DNA of 64,000 nt from Tranquillimonas alkanivorans. GTDB lineage: Bacteria; Pseudomonadota; Alphaproteobacteria; Rhodobacterales; Rhodobacteraceae. Under the pieces are notes generated by a model. That model had not been told where the DNA came from, did not search any database, and was given only the letters and a program-made list of their open reading frames with translations. Below are positions 36,525-44,949 of the stretch, in pieces (the first letter of the stretch is position 1; every line of letters begins with the position of its first letter). Made by a program: the position numbers and the translations under genes. The stretch is taken from contig NZ_FOXA01000001.1 of the NCBI RefSeq assembly GCF_900115595.1, positions 248,001 through 312,000 of the forward strand. Reading direction: 5' to 3'.

Positions 36525-37520
36525 TCAGCCGCCCGCCACTTCAAGCACGATCTTCCCGATATGAGCGGAGCTTTCCATGCGCGCATGCGCCTTCGCCGCA
36601 TCCTCGAGCGGGAAGTGCGAGTCCATCACCGGCGCCACGCGCCCGGCATCGACCAGTGGCCAGACGTGCTCGCGCAGCTCGCCCGCGATCCGGGCCTTGG
36701 CGGCGTCCGACTGCGGCCTCAGGGTCGAGCCGGTGATGGTGAGCCGCCGGGCCATGACCTCGCCGAAGTTCAGCTCGGCCGAGCGCCCCCCGAGGAAGGC
36801 GATTTGCACCAGCCGCCCGTCGTTCGCCAGCGCCTTGACGTTGCGCGGGATGTACGGCCCGCCGACCATGTCGAGGATCAGATCGGCTCCGCCCTCGGCC
36901 TTGAGCACCTCGACAAAGTCCTCTTCGCGGTAGTTGATCGCCCGCTCCGCGCCCAGTTCCCGGCAGGCGTCGCATTTGCCGCCCGACCCGGCGGTGGCGA
37001 AGACGCGCGCGCCGAAGGCCCGCGCCAGCTGAATTGCCGTCGTGCCGATGCCGGACGATCCGCCATGGACGAGGAACCGTTCGCCCGCCGTCAGGCCGCC
37101 GCGCATGAACACATTGGACCAGACGGTGAAGAAGGTTTCGGGCAGGCAGGCGGCTTCCTTCAGCCCCAGCGCCTTCGGCACCGGCAGGGCGTGCGCCGCG
37201 GGCGTCGTCACGTACTCGGCATAGCCGCCGCCGGGCAACAGCGCACACACCGCGTCCCCCTCGGCCCACTCGGTCACGCCCGGCCCGACCGCCGCGACCG
37301 TACCCGCCGCTTCCAGCCCCGGCAGATCGCTCGCCCCCGGCGGCGGGGCATAGGCCCCCGCCCGCTGCAACGCGTCCGGCCGGTTCACCCCCGCCCAAGC
37401 AACGCGGATCAGGATCTGTCCGTGCGCCGGGCGCGGCACCTCGCGGCGAACGGGCCGCAGCACGTCGGGCCCGCCGGAGTCGCTGATCTCGACGGCGGTC
37501 ATTTGGTCGGGAAGGGTCAT
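36525..37520 (-). CDS. NAD(P)H:quinone oxidoreductase (zinc-independent MDR family)
   Basis: A 331-residue medium-chain reductase of the PIG3/QOR type. It has WAGVNRPDALQRAGAYAPPP, GLEAAGTVAAVG and the NADPH-binding LVHGGSSGIGTTAIQLARAFGA, and lacks the cysteine ligands of zinc alcohol dehydrogenases. It reduces quinones or enones with NADPH. The start is the ATG at 37520. It follows the COQ9 gene by 14 bases, a combination common in Rhodobacterales. Confidence 0.92.
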   Translation of the reverse strand: MTLPDQMTAVEISDSGGPDVLRPVRREVPRPAHGQILIRVAWAGVNRPDALQRAGAYAPPPGASDLPGLEAAGTVAAVGPGVTEWAEGDAVCALLPGGGYAEYVTTPAAHALPVPKALGLKEAACLPETFFTVWSNVFMRGGLTAGERFLVHGGSSGIGTTAIQLARAFGARVFATAGSGGKCDACRELGAERAINYREEDFVEVLKAEGGADLILDMVGGPYIPRNVKALANDGRLVQIAFLGGRSAELNFGEVMARRLTITGSTLRPQSDAAKARIAGELREHVWPLVDAGRVAPVMDSHFPLEDAAKAHARMESSAHIGKIVLEVAGG

Positions 37521-37534
37521 GAAAGCTCCTGTGG

Positions 37535-38230
37535 TTACTCGCTCGGCCCCGCCCAACGGCCCGGCAGGTCCATCCGGGGCATGCGCGACGGCGCCCGCAC
37601 CTTGCTTAGCGCCCAGTTCGGGCCGGCGAAAAGAGTGCGCAGAAGGCGGTTTTCGTTGACCGTCTTCTTCGCCTTCTCGATCCGCATCACGTCCTCGATC
37701 CGGCGGTCGAGGAATTCCCACGTCTCGTGATGCTCCGGCGTCTCGTCCCCCAGCCAGTACAGCACCGTCGCGCCGTAGACGCCCGAGAGCGTCGCGCGCT
37801 TGGTGTACCAGTTGATGTCGTCCGACGGGTCGCCCAGCGCCGTCCAGATGGCGTCCGCCGTCTCCCACAGCGCCTTCGCGCCGTCGGCGGAGTGTTGCGG
37901 TAACGCGAACAGCGTCGCGCCCCGGCGCACCGCCTCCCGGTCCTCGATGACTTCCAGCCGCGTCCGCACGGCGCGCGCCACCTTGTCCCGGAAGCGCAGG
38001 TCGTCCAGAGGCTCGGACTTGAGGCGCTTGGTCATCGCCTCGTCGCCGCGACGGTGGAAGGCCAGCGCCAGGTCGACGGCCCCGCGCGGGAACAGCGCAT
38101 GAGCCTCGGCCAGTTCTATGCCGGCGTCCTTCGCCGCCGCCCTCAGCGTCGCCTCGCTCCAGCCGTCGAAGGGCACGTGGACGAGCGCGGCGTCCAGGAT
38201 AGCGTCTCGCGGGTCGTTCGGGTCGATCAT
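37535..38230 (-). CDS. COQ9 family protein
   Basis: A 231-residue protein of the COQ9 family, which in mitochondria binds lipid and presents intermediates to COQ7 in ubiquinone synthesis. It shows the TetR-like N-terminal helices (AILDAALVHVPFDGWSEATL, AEAHALFPRGAVDLALAFHR) and the conserved YTKRATLSGVYGATVLYWLGD block. Start at 38230 after GGGAG. The quinone oxidoreductase downstream fits a quinone theme. Divergent from rpsU. Confidence 0.9.
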   Translation of the reverse strand: MIDPNDPRDAILDAALVHVPFDGWSEATLRAAAKDAGIELAEAHALFPRGAVDLALAFHRRGDEAMTKRLKSEPLDDLRFRDKVARAVRTRLEVIEDREAVRRGATLFALPQHSADGAKALWETADAIWTALGDPSDDINWYTKRATLSGVYGATVLYWLGDETPEHHETWEFLDRRIEDVMRIEKAKKTVNENRLLRTLFAGPNWALSKVRAPSRMPRMDLPGRWAGPSE

Positions 38231-38258
38231 GGCGGGCTCCCGTGTCAATTCAACGCGG

Positions 38259-38287
38259 TGGACAAGCTAGGCGCGCTTTGCTATACG
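38259..38287 (+). promoter_or_regulatory. rpsU promoter
   Basis: TGGACA (38259-38264) and TATACG (38282-38287) with a 17-base spacer, about 55 bases before the rpsU ATG; the gene also has a very strong ribosome binding site, AAGGTGGTGA, at 38324-38333. Confidence 0.65.
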
Positions 38288-38340
38288 GCCAGCTCCTGCG
38301 AATTTTCGAAACCCTAACTTAGAAAGGTGGTGACAACCAC

Positions 38341-38547
38341 ATGCAGGTCAGCGTTCGCGACAACAATGTCGATCAGGCGCTTCGAGCCCTGAAGAAGAAG
38401 CTGCAGCGTGAGGGCGTCTTCCGCGAGATGAAGCTTCGGCAACATTTCGAGAAGCCGTCCGAGAAGCGCGCGCGCGAAAAGGCCGAGGCCATTCGCCGTG
38501 CCCGCAAGCTCGCGCGCAAGAAGGCGCAGCGCGAAGGGCTTCTCTGA
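38341..38547 (+). CDS. rpsU: 30S ribosomal protein S21
   Basis: A 68-residue, strongly basic small-subunit protein: [20 protein letters not shown] is the family core and the C-terminus is a Lys/Arg-rich helix ([20 protein letters not shown]). Stands alone between divergent COQ9 and a converging chemoreceptor gene, with its own promoter and terminator, and not in the rpsU-dnaG-rpoD operon of gammaproteobacteria. Confidence 0.98.
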   Translation: MQVSVRDNNVDQALRALKKKLQREGVFREMKLRQHFEKPSEKRAREKAEAIRRARKLARKKAQREGLL

Positions 38548-38587
38548 AGCACCCGAACACTGGGCGGCTCCGGCCGCCGAACTGGCG

Positions 38588-38624
38588 ACCCCCGGGCCCA
38601 CGGCTTCGGGGGTTTGTCTTTTTT
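38588..38624 (+). terminator. Terminator of rpsU
   Basis: ACCCCCG (38588-38594) pairs with CGGGGGT (38607-38613) around a loop that itself contains GCC/GGC; TTGTCTTTTTT follows. Forty bases after the rpsU stop. Confidence 0.85.
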
Positions 38625-38864
38625 GGCGGAGGGGTCGCGGAAGGATAAACCGGCATCGGCAACCTTTGCGCTACCGATGAACGGCGGCGCCGGTCGACGA
38701 TAGGACGAGACGAGGCTGGCGGTTGTCTCCAATCCGACGGCTCTCCGCCGGCGCGACGTCGACTCGTCCTTCGGATTGTCCGGCGACCGACGCTTTATCG
38801 GACAGCGGCGCGGCAGAGCATAGGGCGCTGCCGCCGCCGGTCGCCGCTCCGTGTCCTACTCCTG
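38625..38864. other. Intergenic region without recognised features
   Basis: The 240 bases between the rpsU terminator and the chemoreceptor stop hold no credible coding frame, RNA gene or repeat that I can see. It has local dyads typical of this GC content, none followed by a T run. Confidence 0.4.
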
Positions 38865-40574
38865 TCACTCCGCCGCCAGGCTGAACCTCTCGGCCTCGCG
38901 CGTGCGGAAAGCGGCCATCGCGTCCTTCAGGTCGTCCGCCGTCTGCGACAACGACATTGTGGCGGCGGTCGTTTCCTCGAACATGGCGGCATTTCGCTGC
39001 GTAACCTCGTCCAACTCGTTCACGGCGACCGAGATCTCCGAGAACCCGCGGGACTGGCTGGAGGCAGATTCGGCGATTTCCGCGACCTTGTGCGAGATAT
39101 CGTTCGCCGCGCCGACGATGCCGTCCAGCGTCGCACCCGCCCGGTTCACGAGGTCGACCCCGATCGAGACCTGCGACCCGCTTTCCCGAATCAGGTCGCC
39201 GATTTCCCGCGCGGCTTCGGCCGCGCGCTGCGCCAGCGCCCGCACTTCCGAAGCCACTACGGCGAAACCCTGTCCGGCCTCGCCGGCCCGTGCGGCCTCG
39301 ACCCCCGCATTCAGGGCAAGGAGGTTGGTCTGGAAGGCGATGTCCTCGATCACGCCGTTGATCCGCGCGATCTGGCTTGAGCCTTCCTCGATCCGACCCA
39401 TCGCCGCGACCGCCTCCTGCACGATCTCGCCCGATCGTCCGGCCTCTTCCTTGGCCGAGGCAGCCGACCGAGCCGCCTCACCCGCCGCCTCGGCGGACGA
39501 CTTCGCCATCTGCGTGAGGTTTTCCACGGACGACGCTGTCTGCGCCAAGGTCGCCGCTTGTTTCTCCGTCCGCTCCGACATGTCCTGCGCCGCCGCGGCG
39601 ATCTCGGACGAGCCCCGGTTGATGTCGCCCGCCCGGGCGGTAACGGTCGACAGCGCGTGGTTCAGCCTGGCGACGGCGTCGTTGAAGTCCCGGCGCAGCG
39701 CTTCGTACTCCTCGGGCAGGTCGTCGCCAAGGCTGACGCTCAGGTCCCCGTCCGCCAGCCGCCCCAGTGCCCGGCGGAGCGCGTCGACCACAGCCTCACG
39801 GCGCCGCTCCTCGGCCTCTCGTTGCGCAGTGCGGTCCGCCTCGGTCTCTCGAGCAGCGCGTTCGGCCTCCACGGCACGGGCTTTCTCTGCCTCGGCCTCG
39901 CGCCGTGCGGCTTCCGCCGTCTCGCGCGCCGACTCGGCCATTGTCTTCTGTTCAAGCGCCGCCGTCTGCGCCGCCTCAGCGCTCTCTCGCGCCTGCTCGG
40001 CCCGGCTGGAGGCGGCCGCGAGTTCCTGCTTCTGCGTTTCGCTCTGGGCGTCCGCCTGCAGCCTGACAGAGACGGCGAGCACCAAGGCAATGGTCTCAAC
40101 CACCACGATTACTCCGTGCAGCACCGCCCGCTCGACATTATCCACCAGGCTTGCCGCCGGGTAGATCAACTGAGGCATCGCCACGCTGAGCACCAGGTGG
40201 TGGACTGCGATGGTGCCGGCGGCCATGAGGATTGCGCGGATGTCGATCAGCGCGACCAGCGTTGCGAGAAGCGCGAAGAACAGCATATGACTGTCCAACT
40301 GCCACGGATGCCCCGACAGAGCCGCCGTGACGGCAATCGCCTGTCCGACAAGGCCCTGGGACACGCCGAGGCGCGCGATGTCGCCGCCCTGCATCAGCGC
40401 GATCTGCCCAAGTCCTGCGAAGATGAACGCGATCAGCGGGGCCACGACGAGTGACGCGCCTGTCCAGGTCGCCACCGCCGACACCACAGGCACCAGGCCC
40501 CATGTCGCGAGCGCGAGGCGTCTTGCCGCCGCTGCCTGCATCTCTTCCCGGGTCATTTGCGTTTCCATCTTCAT
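38865..40574 (-). CDS. Methyl-accepting chemotaxis protein with polytopic sensor
   Basis: A 569-residue receptor. The first ~175 residues hold about six hydrophobic segments and no periplasmic domain; within them HPWQLDSHM (residues 89-97) and AVHHLVL place four histidines near the membrane. A ~75-residue Ala/Glu-rich coiled coil (SSRAEQARESAEAAQTAALE and on) leads to the cytoplasmic signalling domain, whose hairpin tip is EDIAFQTNLLALNAGVEAARAGEAGQGFAVVA. It starts with ATG overlapping the upstream gene (ATGA). No other che gene is in the window. Confidence 0.92.
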   Translation of the reverse strand: MKMETQMTREEMQAAAARRLALATWGLVPVVSAVATWTGASLVVAPLIAFIFAGLGQIALMQGGDIARLGVSQGLVGQAIAVTAALSGHPWQLDSHMLFFALLATLVALIDIRAILMAAGTIAVHHLVLSVAMPQLIYPAASLVDNVERAVLHGVIVVVETIALVLAVSVRLQADAQSETQKQELAAASSRAEQARESAEAAQTAALEQKTMAESARETAEAARREAEAEKARAVEAERAARETEADRTAQREAEERRREAVVDALRRALGRLADGDLSVSLGDDLPEEYEALRRDFNDAVARLNHALSTVTARAGDINRGSSEIAAAAQDMSERTEKQAATLAQTASSVENLTQMAKSSAEAAGEAARSAASAKEEAGRSGEIVQEAVAAMGRIEEGSSQIARINGVIEDIAFQTNLLALNAGVEAARAGEAGQGFAVVASEVRALAQRAAEAAREIGDLIRESGSQVSIGVDLVNRAGATLDGIVGAANDISHKVAEIAESASSQSRGFSEISVAVNELDEVTQRNAAMFEETTAATMSLSQTADDLKDAMAAFRTREAERFSLAAE

Positions 40575-40861
40575 CCCCCGCAGATCCAGTCGAGCGCGCG
40601 CGCATCCAGCACAGTCAGCGCCCCTTCACCCTCGAGCCGAGCCGGAAAACCGGATGGCCCGGCAGCGAGCACCCCCAGCAGCGCCTCGCGCGGGCCGACA
40701 ATGGCGCCGCCGGCCGCCGCGACGCGGGCGGCAGCATCCTGCCAGGGCAGGAAGACGGCAAGCACCGGCCCGTTGCCCGAGCGCGGCGCCTGCGCCACGG
40801 CACCCGCTACGGGCGCCAGGGCACCGCCGCACAGAAAAATCAGCCAGACCGCGATTCGCAT
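40571..40861 (-). CDS. Small secreted protein coupled to the chemoreceptor
   Basis: A 96-residue protein with a signal peptide (MRIAVWLIFLCGGALAPVAG). I recognise no family. The mature part is Ala/Gly-rich with GPVLAVFLPWQDAAARVAAA and ends ALDWICGG. Its stop overlaps the chemoreceptor start (ATGA), so the two are surely cotranscribed; it could be a periplasmic accessory of the receptor. Confidence 0.6.
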   Translation of the reverse strand: MRIAVWLIFLCGGALAPVAGAVAQAPRSGNGPVLAVFLPWQDAAARVAAAGGAIVGPREALLGVLAAGPSGFPARLEGEGALTVLDARALDWICGG

Positions 40862-40919
40862 GTCACCTCCGCTCGAGTCCCGAACGGTCTAGTGCGGAGC
40901 GCTTAAGAAGAATTGAACG

Positions 40920-41384
40920 TCAGACCGGCAAAGCCGTCGTCGCACGCACCGTCCGCAGCGCGAAAGAGGATTGCATCTGTGCCACCCCCGGCAATCGCGC
41001 GAGGTGTCGGCGGTGGATGCGTGCGAAGTCCTCGGTGTCGGCCGCCACGATCTTGAGCAGGTAATCGGCCGCGCCCGCCATCAAATGGCATTCGAGCACA
41101 TCGGGAATCCGCGCGACCTCTCGCTCGAACGCATCGAGCACCTCGTCCGCCTGCGTCGACAACGTGATCTCTACGAAAACAATCGTCGGACGGCCCAGCG
41201 AGCGAGCGTCGAGCAAGGCGACGTATCCCGAGATGATCCCCTCTTTCTCGAGCCGCTGCACCCGCCGGTGACAGGCCGACGCGGACAGGTTCACCTCTTC
41301 CGATAGCTCGGCATTGGAGATCCGGCCGCGTCGCTGCAGCACCGACAGAATGCGGCGATCAATGGCGTCGAGGTCGGATTGCAT
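40920..41384 (-). CDS. Lrp/AsnC family regulator, likely AldR
   Basis: A 154-residue regulator with an N-terminal helix-turn-helix (LDAIDRRILSVLQRRGRIS, LSASACHRRVQRLEKEGII) and a C-terminal RAM ligand domain (ECHLMAGAADYLLKIVAADT). It is divergent from ald, and Lrp proteins beside ald (AldR/PutR-type) usually activate it in response to alanine. Start at 41384; the longer frame begins in unsupported sequence. Confidence 0.9.
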   Translation of the reverse strand: MQSDLDAIDRRILSVLQRRGRISNAELSEEVNLSASACHRRVQRLEKEGIISGYVALLDARSLGRPTIVFVEITLSTQADEVLDAFEREVARIPDVLECHLMAGAADYLLKIVAADTEDFARIHRRHLARLPGVAQMQSSFALRTVRATTALPV

Positions 41385-41411
41385 GCAAGATCCTCTCACG
41401 AAAGTGGCCGG

Positions 41412-41433
41412 GTTGCGCACGATCCTTCGCAAC
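41412..41433. promoter_or_regulatory. Candidate Lrp/AldR operator in the ald promoter region
   Basis: GTTGCG (41412-41417) and CGCAAC (41428-41433) form a 6-bp inverted repeat 10 bases apart, followed by further CGCAA/GGCAA half-sites up to 41455. It lies midway between the divergent Lrp and ald genes, where such regulators bind in arrays. Confidence 0.45.
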
Positions 41434-41512
41434 AACCTCGCAATCGCACGGCAAGGTTTCAACCGTTTTCCCTCCTCCCGCGTTAAGCTGATGGAAAGGG
41501 AAGGAGGACATC

Positions 41513-42631
41513 ATGAAGATCGGTTGCCCGAGAGAGATCAAGCCGCAGGAGTACAGGGTCGGCCTGACACCGAATGCAGCACGGGAGGCGGCGGCGCATG
41601 GCCACGAGGTGATCGTCGAGACGGAAGCCGGCGCCGGCGCCGGCTTTCCCGACGTGGATTACGAGGCCGCCGGCGCACGGGTCGCGGCGACGGCGGAAGA
41701 GGTCTTCGCCGACGCGGAGATGATCGTGAAGGTGAAGGAGCCGCAGCCGGTCGAGCGCCGCATGCTGCGCGAGGGCCAGGTACTGTTCACGTACCTGCAC
41801 CTCGCCCCGGACCCGGAGCAGACACGCGACCTGATGGAGTCGGGCGCAACGTGCATCGCATACGAGACGGTGACCGACGACCGGGGCGGCCTGCCGCTGC
41901 TGGCCCCGATGTCGGAAGTGGCCGGGAAGCTCGCCCCCCAGATGGGTGCCTGGACGTTGCAGAAGGCGAACGGCGGACGTGGCGTCCTGATGGGGGGCGT
42001 TCCGGGCGTAGGGCCGGCACAGGTGGTGGTGATCGGCGGCGGCGTGGTCGGCACGCATGCGGCGCGGGTCGCAGCCGGCATGGGTGCGGAGGTCACCGTG
42101 CTCGACAAATCGCTGCCTCGGATGCGCTACCTGGACGACGTTTTCGGCGGCGTGTTCCGCACGCGCTATGCCAGCGCGGGGAACACGGCCGAGATGGTGG
42201 CACAGGCCGACATGGTCGTGGGTGCTGTGCTCATCCCTGGCGCGGCCGCGCCCAAGTTGGTGAGCCGGGCGCAACTGTCCGAGATGAAGCCGGGCGCCGC
42301 GATCGTGGACGTGGCGATCGATCAGGGCGGCTGTTTCGAGACCTCGCGCCCGACCACGCACGAGGACCCGATCTACGAGGTCGACGGGATCATGCATTAC
42401 TGCGTCGCGAACATGCCAGGCGCGGTGGCCCGGACGTCGACGCTGGCCCTGGGCAACGCGACCATGCCGTTCATGCTGGAACTGGCCGACAAGGGCTGGC
42501 GCCAGGCGTGCGAGGACGACCCGAACCTGCTGAACGGCCTGAACGTCCATGCGGGGCAGCTGACGTATCACGCTGTGGGTCGGGCGCTGGGTATCGACGT
42601 GCTGTCGCCCCGACTGGCGTTGAAGCGGTGA
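41513..42631 (+). CDS. ald: Alanine dehydrogenase
   Basis: Reversible NAD-dependent deamination of L-alanine to pyruvate. The 372-residue enzyme starts MKIGCPREIKPQEYRVGLTP after GGAGG; catalytic residues are in VKVKEPQPVE (Lys) and FTYLHLAPDPEQ (His), with the NAD fold GGGVVGTHAARVAAGMGAEV and the closing NMPGAVARTSTLAL. Regulated by the divergent Lrp gene, presumably. Confidence 0.97.
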   Translation: MKIGCPREIKPQEYRVGLTPNAAREAAAHGHEVIVETEAGAGAGFPDVDYEAAGARVAATAEEVFADAEMIVKVKEPQPVERRMLREGQVLFTYLHLAPDPEQTRDLMESGATCIAYETVTDDRGGLPLLAPMSEVAGKLAPQMGAWTLQKANGGRGVLMGGVPGVGPAQVVVIGGGVVGTHAARVAAGMGAEVTVLDKSLPRMRYLDDVFGGVFRTRYASAGNTAEMVAQADMVVGAVLIPGAAAPKLVSRAQLSEMKPGAAIVDVAIDQGGCFETSRPTTHEDPIYEVDGIMHYCVANMPGAVARTSTLALGNATMPFMLELADKGWRQACEDDPNLLNGLNVHAGQLTYHAVGRALGIDVLSPRLALKR

Positions 42632-42641
42632 CGCGGCCTCT

Positions 42642-42986
42642 TCAGGCGGCGCCGGTACTGCAGAACATGTCGTAAAGAACGTCCATGATCTGCCGCGGGC
42701 GGTCGTCGGCAAGGCTGTAGTAGATCGTCTTGCCTTCCCGCCGCGGCACCACCAGCCCCTCGAGCCTGAGGCGCGACAGTTGCTGCGACACCGCCGCCTG
42801 TCGCGCCGACAGTAGACGTTCAAGCTCCGATACCGACTTCTCGCCAGTGGCAAGATGGCACAGGATCATCAGACGCCCCTCATGGCTGATCGCCTTGAGG
42901 AAGTTGGACGCCCGCGTCGCATTCTCGACCATCAGATCGACCTCGACGTCGGGCGTGTCTTCGGCTTTCGCCTCCTGAAGCGTCAT
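42642..42986 (-). CDS. ArsR-family repressor of the SqrR/BigR persulfide-sensor type
   Basis: A 114-residue winged-helix repressor starting at 42986 after GGAGG. It has the ArsR core FLKAISHEGRLMILCHL, SARQAAVSQQLSRLRLEGLV and REGKTIYYSLAD. Cys43 and Cys109 are the only two cysteines and are 66 residues apart, exactly the spacing of the disulfide/polysulfide pair in SqrR and BigR (41/107, 42/108). Metal-sensing ELCVC motif is absent. No sulfide:quinone reductase or persulfide dioxygenase gene is adjacent, so its targets are elsewhere or it is autoregulated. Confidence 0.85.
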   Translation of the reverse strand: MTLQEAKAEDTPDVEVDLMVENATRASNFLKAISHEGRLMILCHLATGEKSVSELERLLSARQAAVSQQLSRLRLEGLVVPRREGKTIYYSLADDRPRQIMDVLYDMFCSTGAA

Positions 42987-43052
42987 TCCTCCTCCAGTTC
43001 CACTCGTTAACCGGGGCAATACACCTCCCCAAGGACACAGCATACGATCTGA

Positions 43053-43070
43053 ATATCTGGAATTAGATAT
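43053..43070. promoter_or_regulatory. Candidate operator of the ArsR-family gene
   Basis: ATATCT (43053-43058) and AGATAT (43065-43070) are perfect inverted repeats around GGAATT, 67 bases upstream of the repressor start and 32 bases from the converging-side mscL stop. AT-rich palindromes of this size are what SqrR/BigR repressors bind, and it stands out in very GC-rich surroundings. Confidence 0.55.
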
Positions 43071-43101
43071 GGTTCCCCCGGGCGCGCGGCAACCTCCCGA
43101 C

Positions 43102-43536
43102 TCAGCGAGCCTTCAGCGCGTCCCGGATCTCGATGAGGATGTCCTTCTCGCTCGGGCCGGCCGGCGCCGCGGGCGTGGCCTCTTCCTGCGACTTGCGCTC
43201 GGCGGCCTCCTTCACGCGGTTGACCAGCTTGACCAGCAGGAACACGACAAGCGCGATGATCAGGAAGTTGATGATCGCCATGAAGAAACTGCCATAGGCG
43301 AAGACCGCCGCCCCGGCCTCGCGCGCCTCGATCAACGAGGCATATTCGCCGTCTCCCGACATGACGATGAAGAAGTTCGAGAAGTCGATGCCGCCGATGA
43401 TCACGCCAATCACCGGGTTGATCAGGTCCTTGACCACCGAGTTCACGATTGCCGTGAAGGCCGCGCCGACGATGATGCCGACCGCCATGTCCATGACGTT
43501 CCCGCGCGAGATGAACTCCCTGAATTCCTTCAGCAT
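43102..43536 (-). CDS. mscL: Large-conductance mechanosensitive channel
   Basis: A 144-residue inner-membrane channel that opens under osmotic downshock. It has the N-terminal amphipathic [22 protein letters not shown]1 with [11 protein letters not shown] and TM2 [20 protein letters not shown], followed by a charged C-terminal helix ([12 protein letters not shown]). Start at 43536 (MLKEFREF). Confidence 0.97.
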   Translation of the reverse strand: MLKEFREFISRGNVMDMAVGIIVGAAFTAIVNSVVKDLINPVIGVIIGGIDFSNFFIVMSGDGEYASLIEAREAGAAVFAYGSFFMAIINFLIIALVVFLLVKLVNRVKEAAERKSQEEATPAAPAGPSEKDILIEIRDALKAR

Positions 43537-43671
43537 GTCCCTGGCTCCCCGTTCCGATTGTCCCGCCCTCTGCATACGCGCACAGCAGGCGGCTGGGAAG
43601 GCGCGCGGGCAGAGGTTTCCTCCGGCGCTTGACCCGTTACGTCAGGCATGACCGAAATCACCGGAGGCACC

Positions 43672-44370
43672 ATGTCCGACCTGTCCGACTTCCCCATCAC
43701 CCGCCGCTGGCCGCCGCAGAACCCGTCGGTGATCCAGCTTTACTCGTTCCCGACGCCGAACGGGGTGAAGGCGTCCATCGCGCTCGAGGAGCTCGGCCTG
43801 CCCTACGAGCCGCACAAGGTGTCGCTGTCGGACGAGGACGTGAAGAGCGATGCCTTCCTGTCGCTCAACCCCAACAACAAGATCCCGGCGCTGATCGATC
43901 CGGACGGCCCGGACGGAAAGCCCATCGGCCTGTTCGAATCCGGCGCCATCCTGATCTACCTGGCCGACAAGACGGGCCGCCTGATGCCGGAAGGCGCGGA
44001 TCGCTACCACGTCATCAAGTGGCTGATGTTCCAGATGGGCGGCGTGGGGCCGCTGTTCGGGCAGCTTGGCTTCTTCTGGAAGTTCAAGGGGGCCGAGATC
44101 GACGATCCGCGCCCGCGCGAGCGCTACGTGAACGAGGCGAAGCGCCTGCTGAACGTGGTCGAGACGGCGCTGGACGACGGGCGCGACTGGATTGCCGGCG
44201 ACTATTCCATCGCCGACATCGCGCTCGCCCCGTGGCTGCGCGCGCTCGACTTCTACGGCGCGCGCGACGTCACCGGCTGGGCCGACCACCCGCGCACGGT
44301 CGCCTATCTGGACCGGTTCCTCGAGCGGCCGGCGGTGCAGCGGGGCCTGGACATTCCGGCCCGCGACTGA
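43672..44370 (+). CDS. Glutathione S-transferase, Nu/YfcG-like
   Basis: A 232-residue cytosolic GST. The thioredoxin-like domain has IQLYSFPTPNGVKASIALEE, NNKIPALIDPD and the glutathione-binding ESGAILIYLADKTG; the helical domain has FFWKFKGAEIDDPRPRERY and DYSIADIALAPWLRAL, patterns of the YfcG/YghU branch, which act on disulfides and peroxides. The start at 43672 has GGAGG just upstream; 43648 is an alternative. Confidence 0.9.
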   Translation: MSDLSDFPITRRWPPQNPSVIQLYSFPTPNGVKASIALEELGLPYEPHKVSLSDEDVKSDAFLSLNPNNKIPALIDPDGPDGKPIGLFESGAILIYLADKTGRLMPEGADRYHVIKWLMFQMGGVGPLFGQLGFFWKFKGAEIDDPRPRERYVNEAKRLLNVVETALDDGRDWIAGDYSIADIALAPWLRALDFYGARDVTGWADHPRTVAYLDRFLERPAVQRGLDIPARD

Positions 44371-44392
44371 TCCCCGGAAACCGGCGCGGCGC

Positions 44393-44863
44393 TCACTCGG
44401 CGGCTGCGCCGGCACGGCCGGGCAGCGCTCCCGTCAGGACATAGCGCAGGATGTCGACGACCTGCTCGGGCGTTTCGGCGACGGCCTGCGCCGCCGCATC
44501 GACTTCCTTGAGCGCGTGCTGGTGTTCCTGCGGGTGCAGCACGACCAGCGACTTGCCCAGCGCGGCGGCGTAGCCCGCGTCGAAGGCCGCGTTCCACTGC
44601 TTGTACTTGTCGCCGAAGCGCACGACGACGATGTCTGCCTGCTCGATCCCCCGCCGGGTGCGGATGGCGTTGAGCTTTGCGCCCTTGCTGTCGTGCCAGA
44701 ACTTGTCCGGCTCTTCGCCCAGGATAGACACGCCGCAATCGTCGCTCGCGGCGTGGTCGGTCACGGGGCTTTCGAAGGCGACATCGAGCCCCTTCGCTCC
44801 CTCGACGATCCGCTCGCGCCAGTCGGTGTGGATTTCGCCGGAAAGATAGACCTTGAGTGTCAT
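44393..44863 (-). CDS. YtoQ family protein
   Basis: A 156-residue cytosolic protein beginning MTLKVYLSGEIHTDWRERI. The blocks FESPVTDHAASDD, KLNAIRTRRGIEQADIVVVR and FGDKYKQWNAAFDAGYAAAL are those of YtoQ, a nucleoside 2-deoxyribosyltransferase-like fold. Its function is unknown. Converges on the GST gene and lies downstream of pheT. Confidence 0.85.
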   Translation of the reverse strand: MTLKVYLSGEIHTDWRERIVEGAKGLDVAFESPVTDHAASDDCGVSILGEEPDKFWHDSKGAKLNAIRTRRGIEQADIVVVRFGDKYKQWNAAFDAGYAAALGKSLVVLHPQEHQHALKEVDAAAQAVAETPEQVVDILRYVLTGALPGRAGAAAE

Positions 44864-44949
44864 GTCGGTTCTCCTTGCTCCCCTGGCACCTAGCGGCGCG
44901 GCGGGCCTTGGCCACGGCCGCATGCACCAGGAACCGGGCGGGCGCGCCG

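Noticed and set aside
38625-38864. Possible tRNA or small RNA downstream of rpsU
   Set aside because: No T-arm GTTCRAATC-like element or cloverleaf could be built, and no promoter-terminator pair was found.
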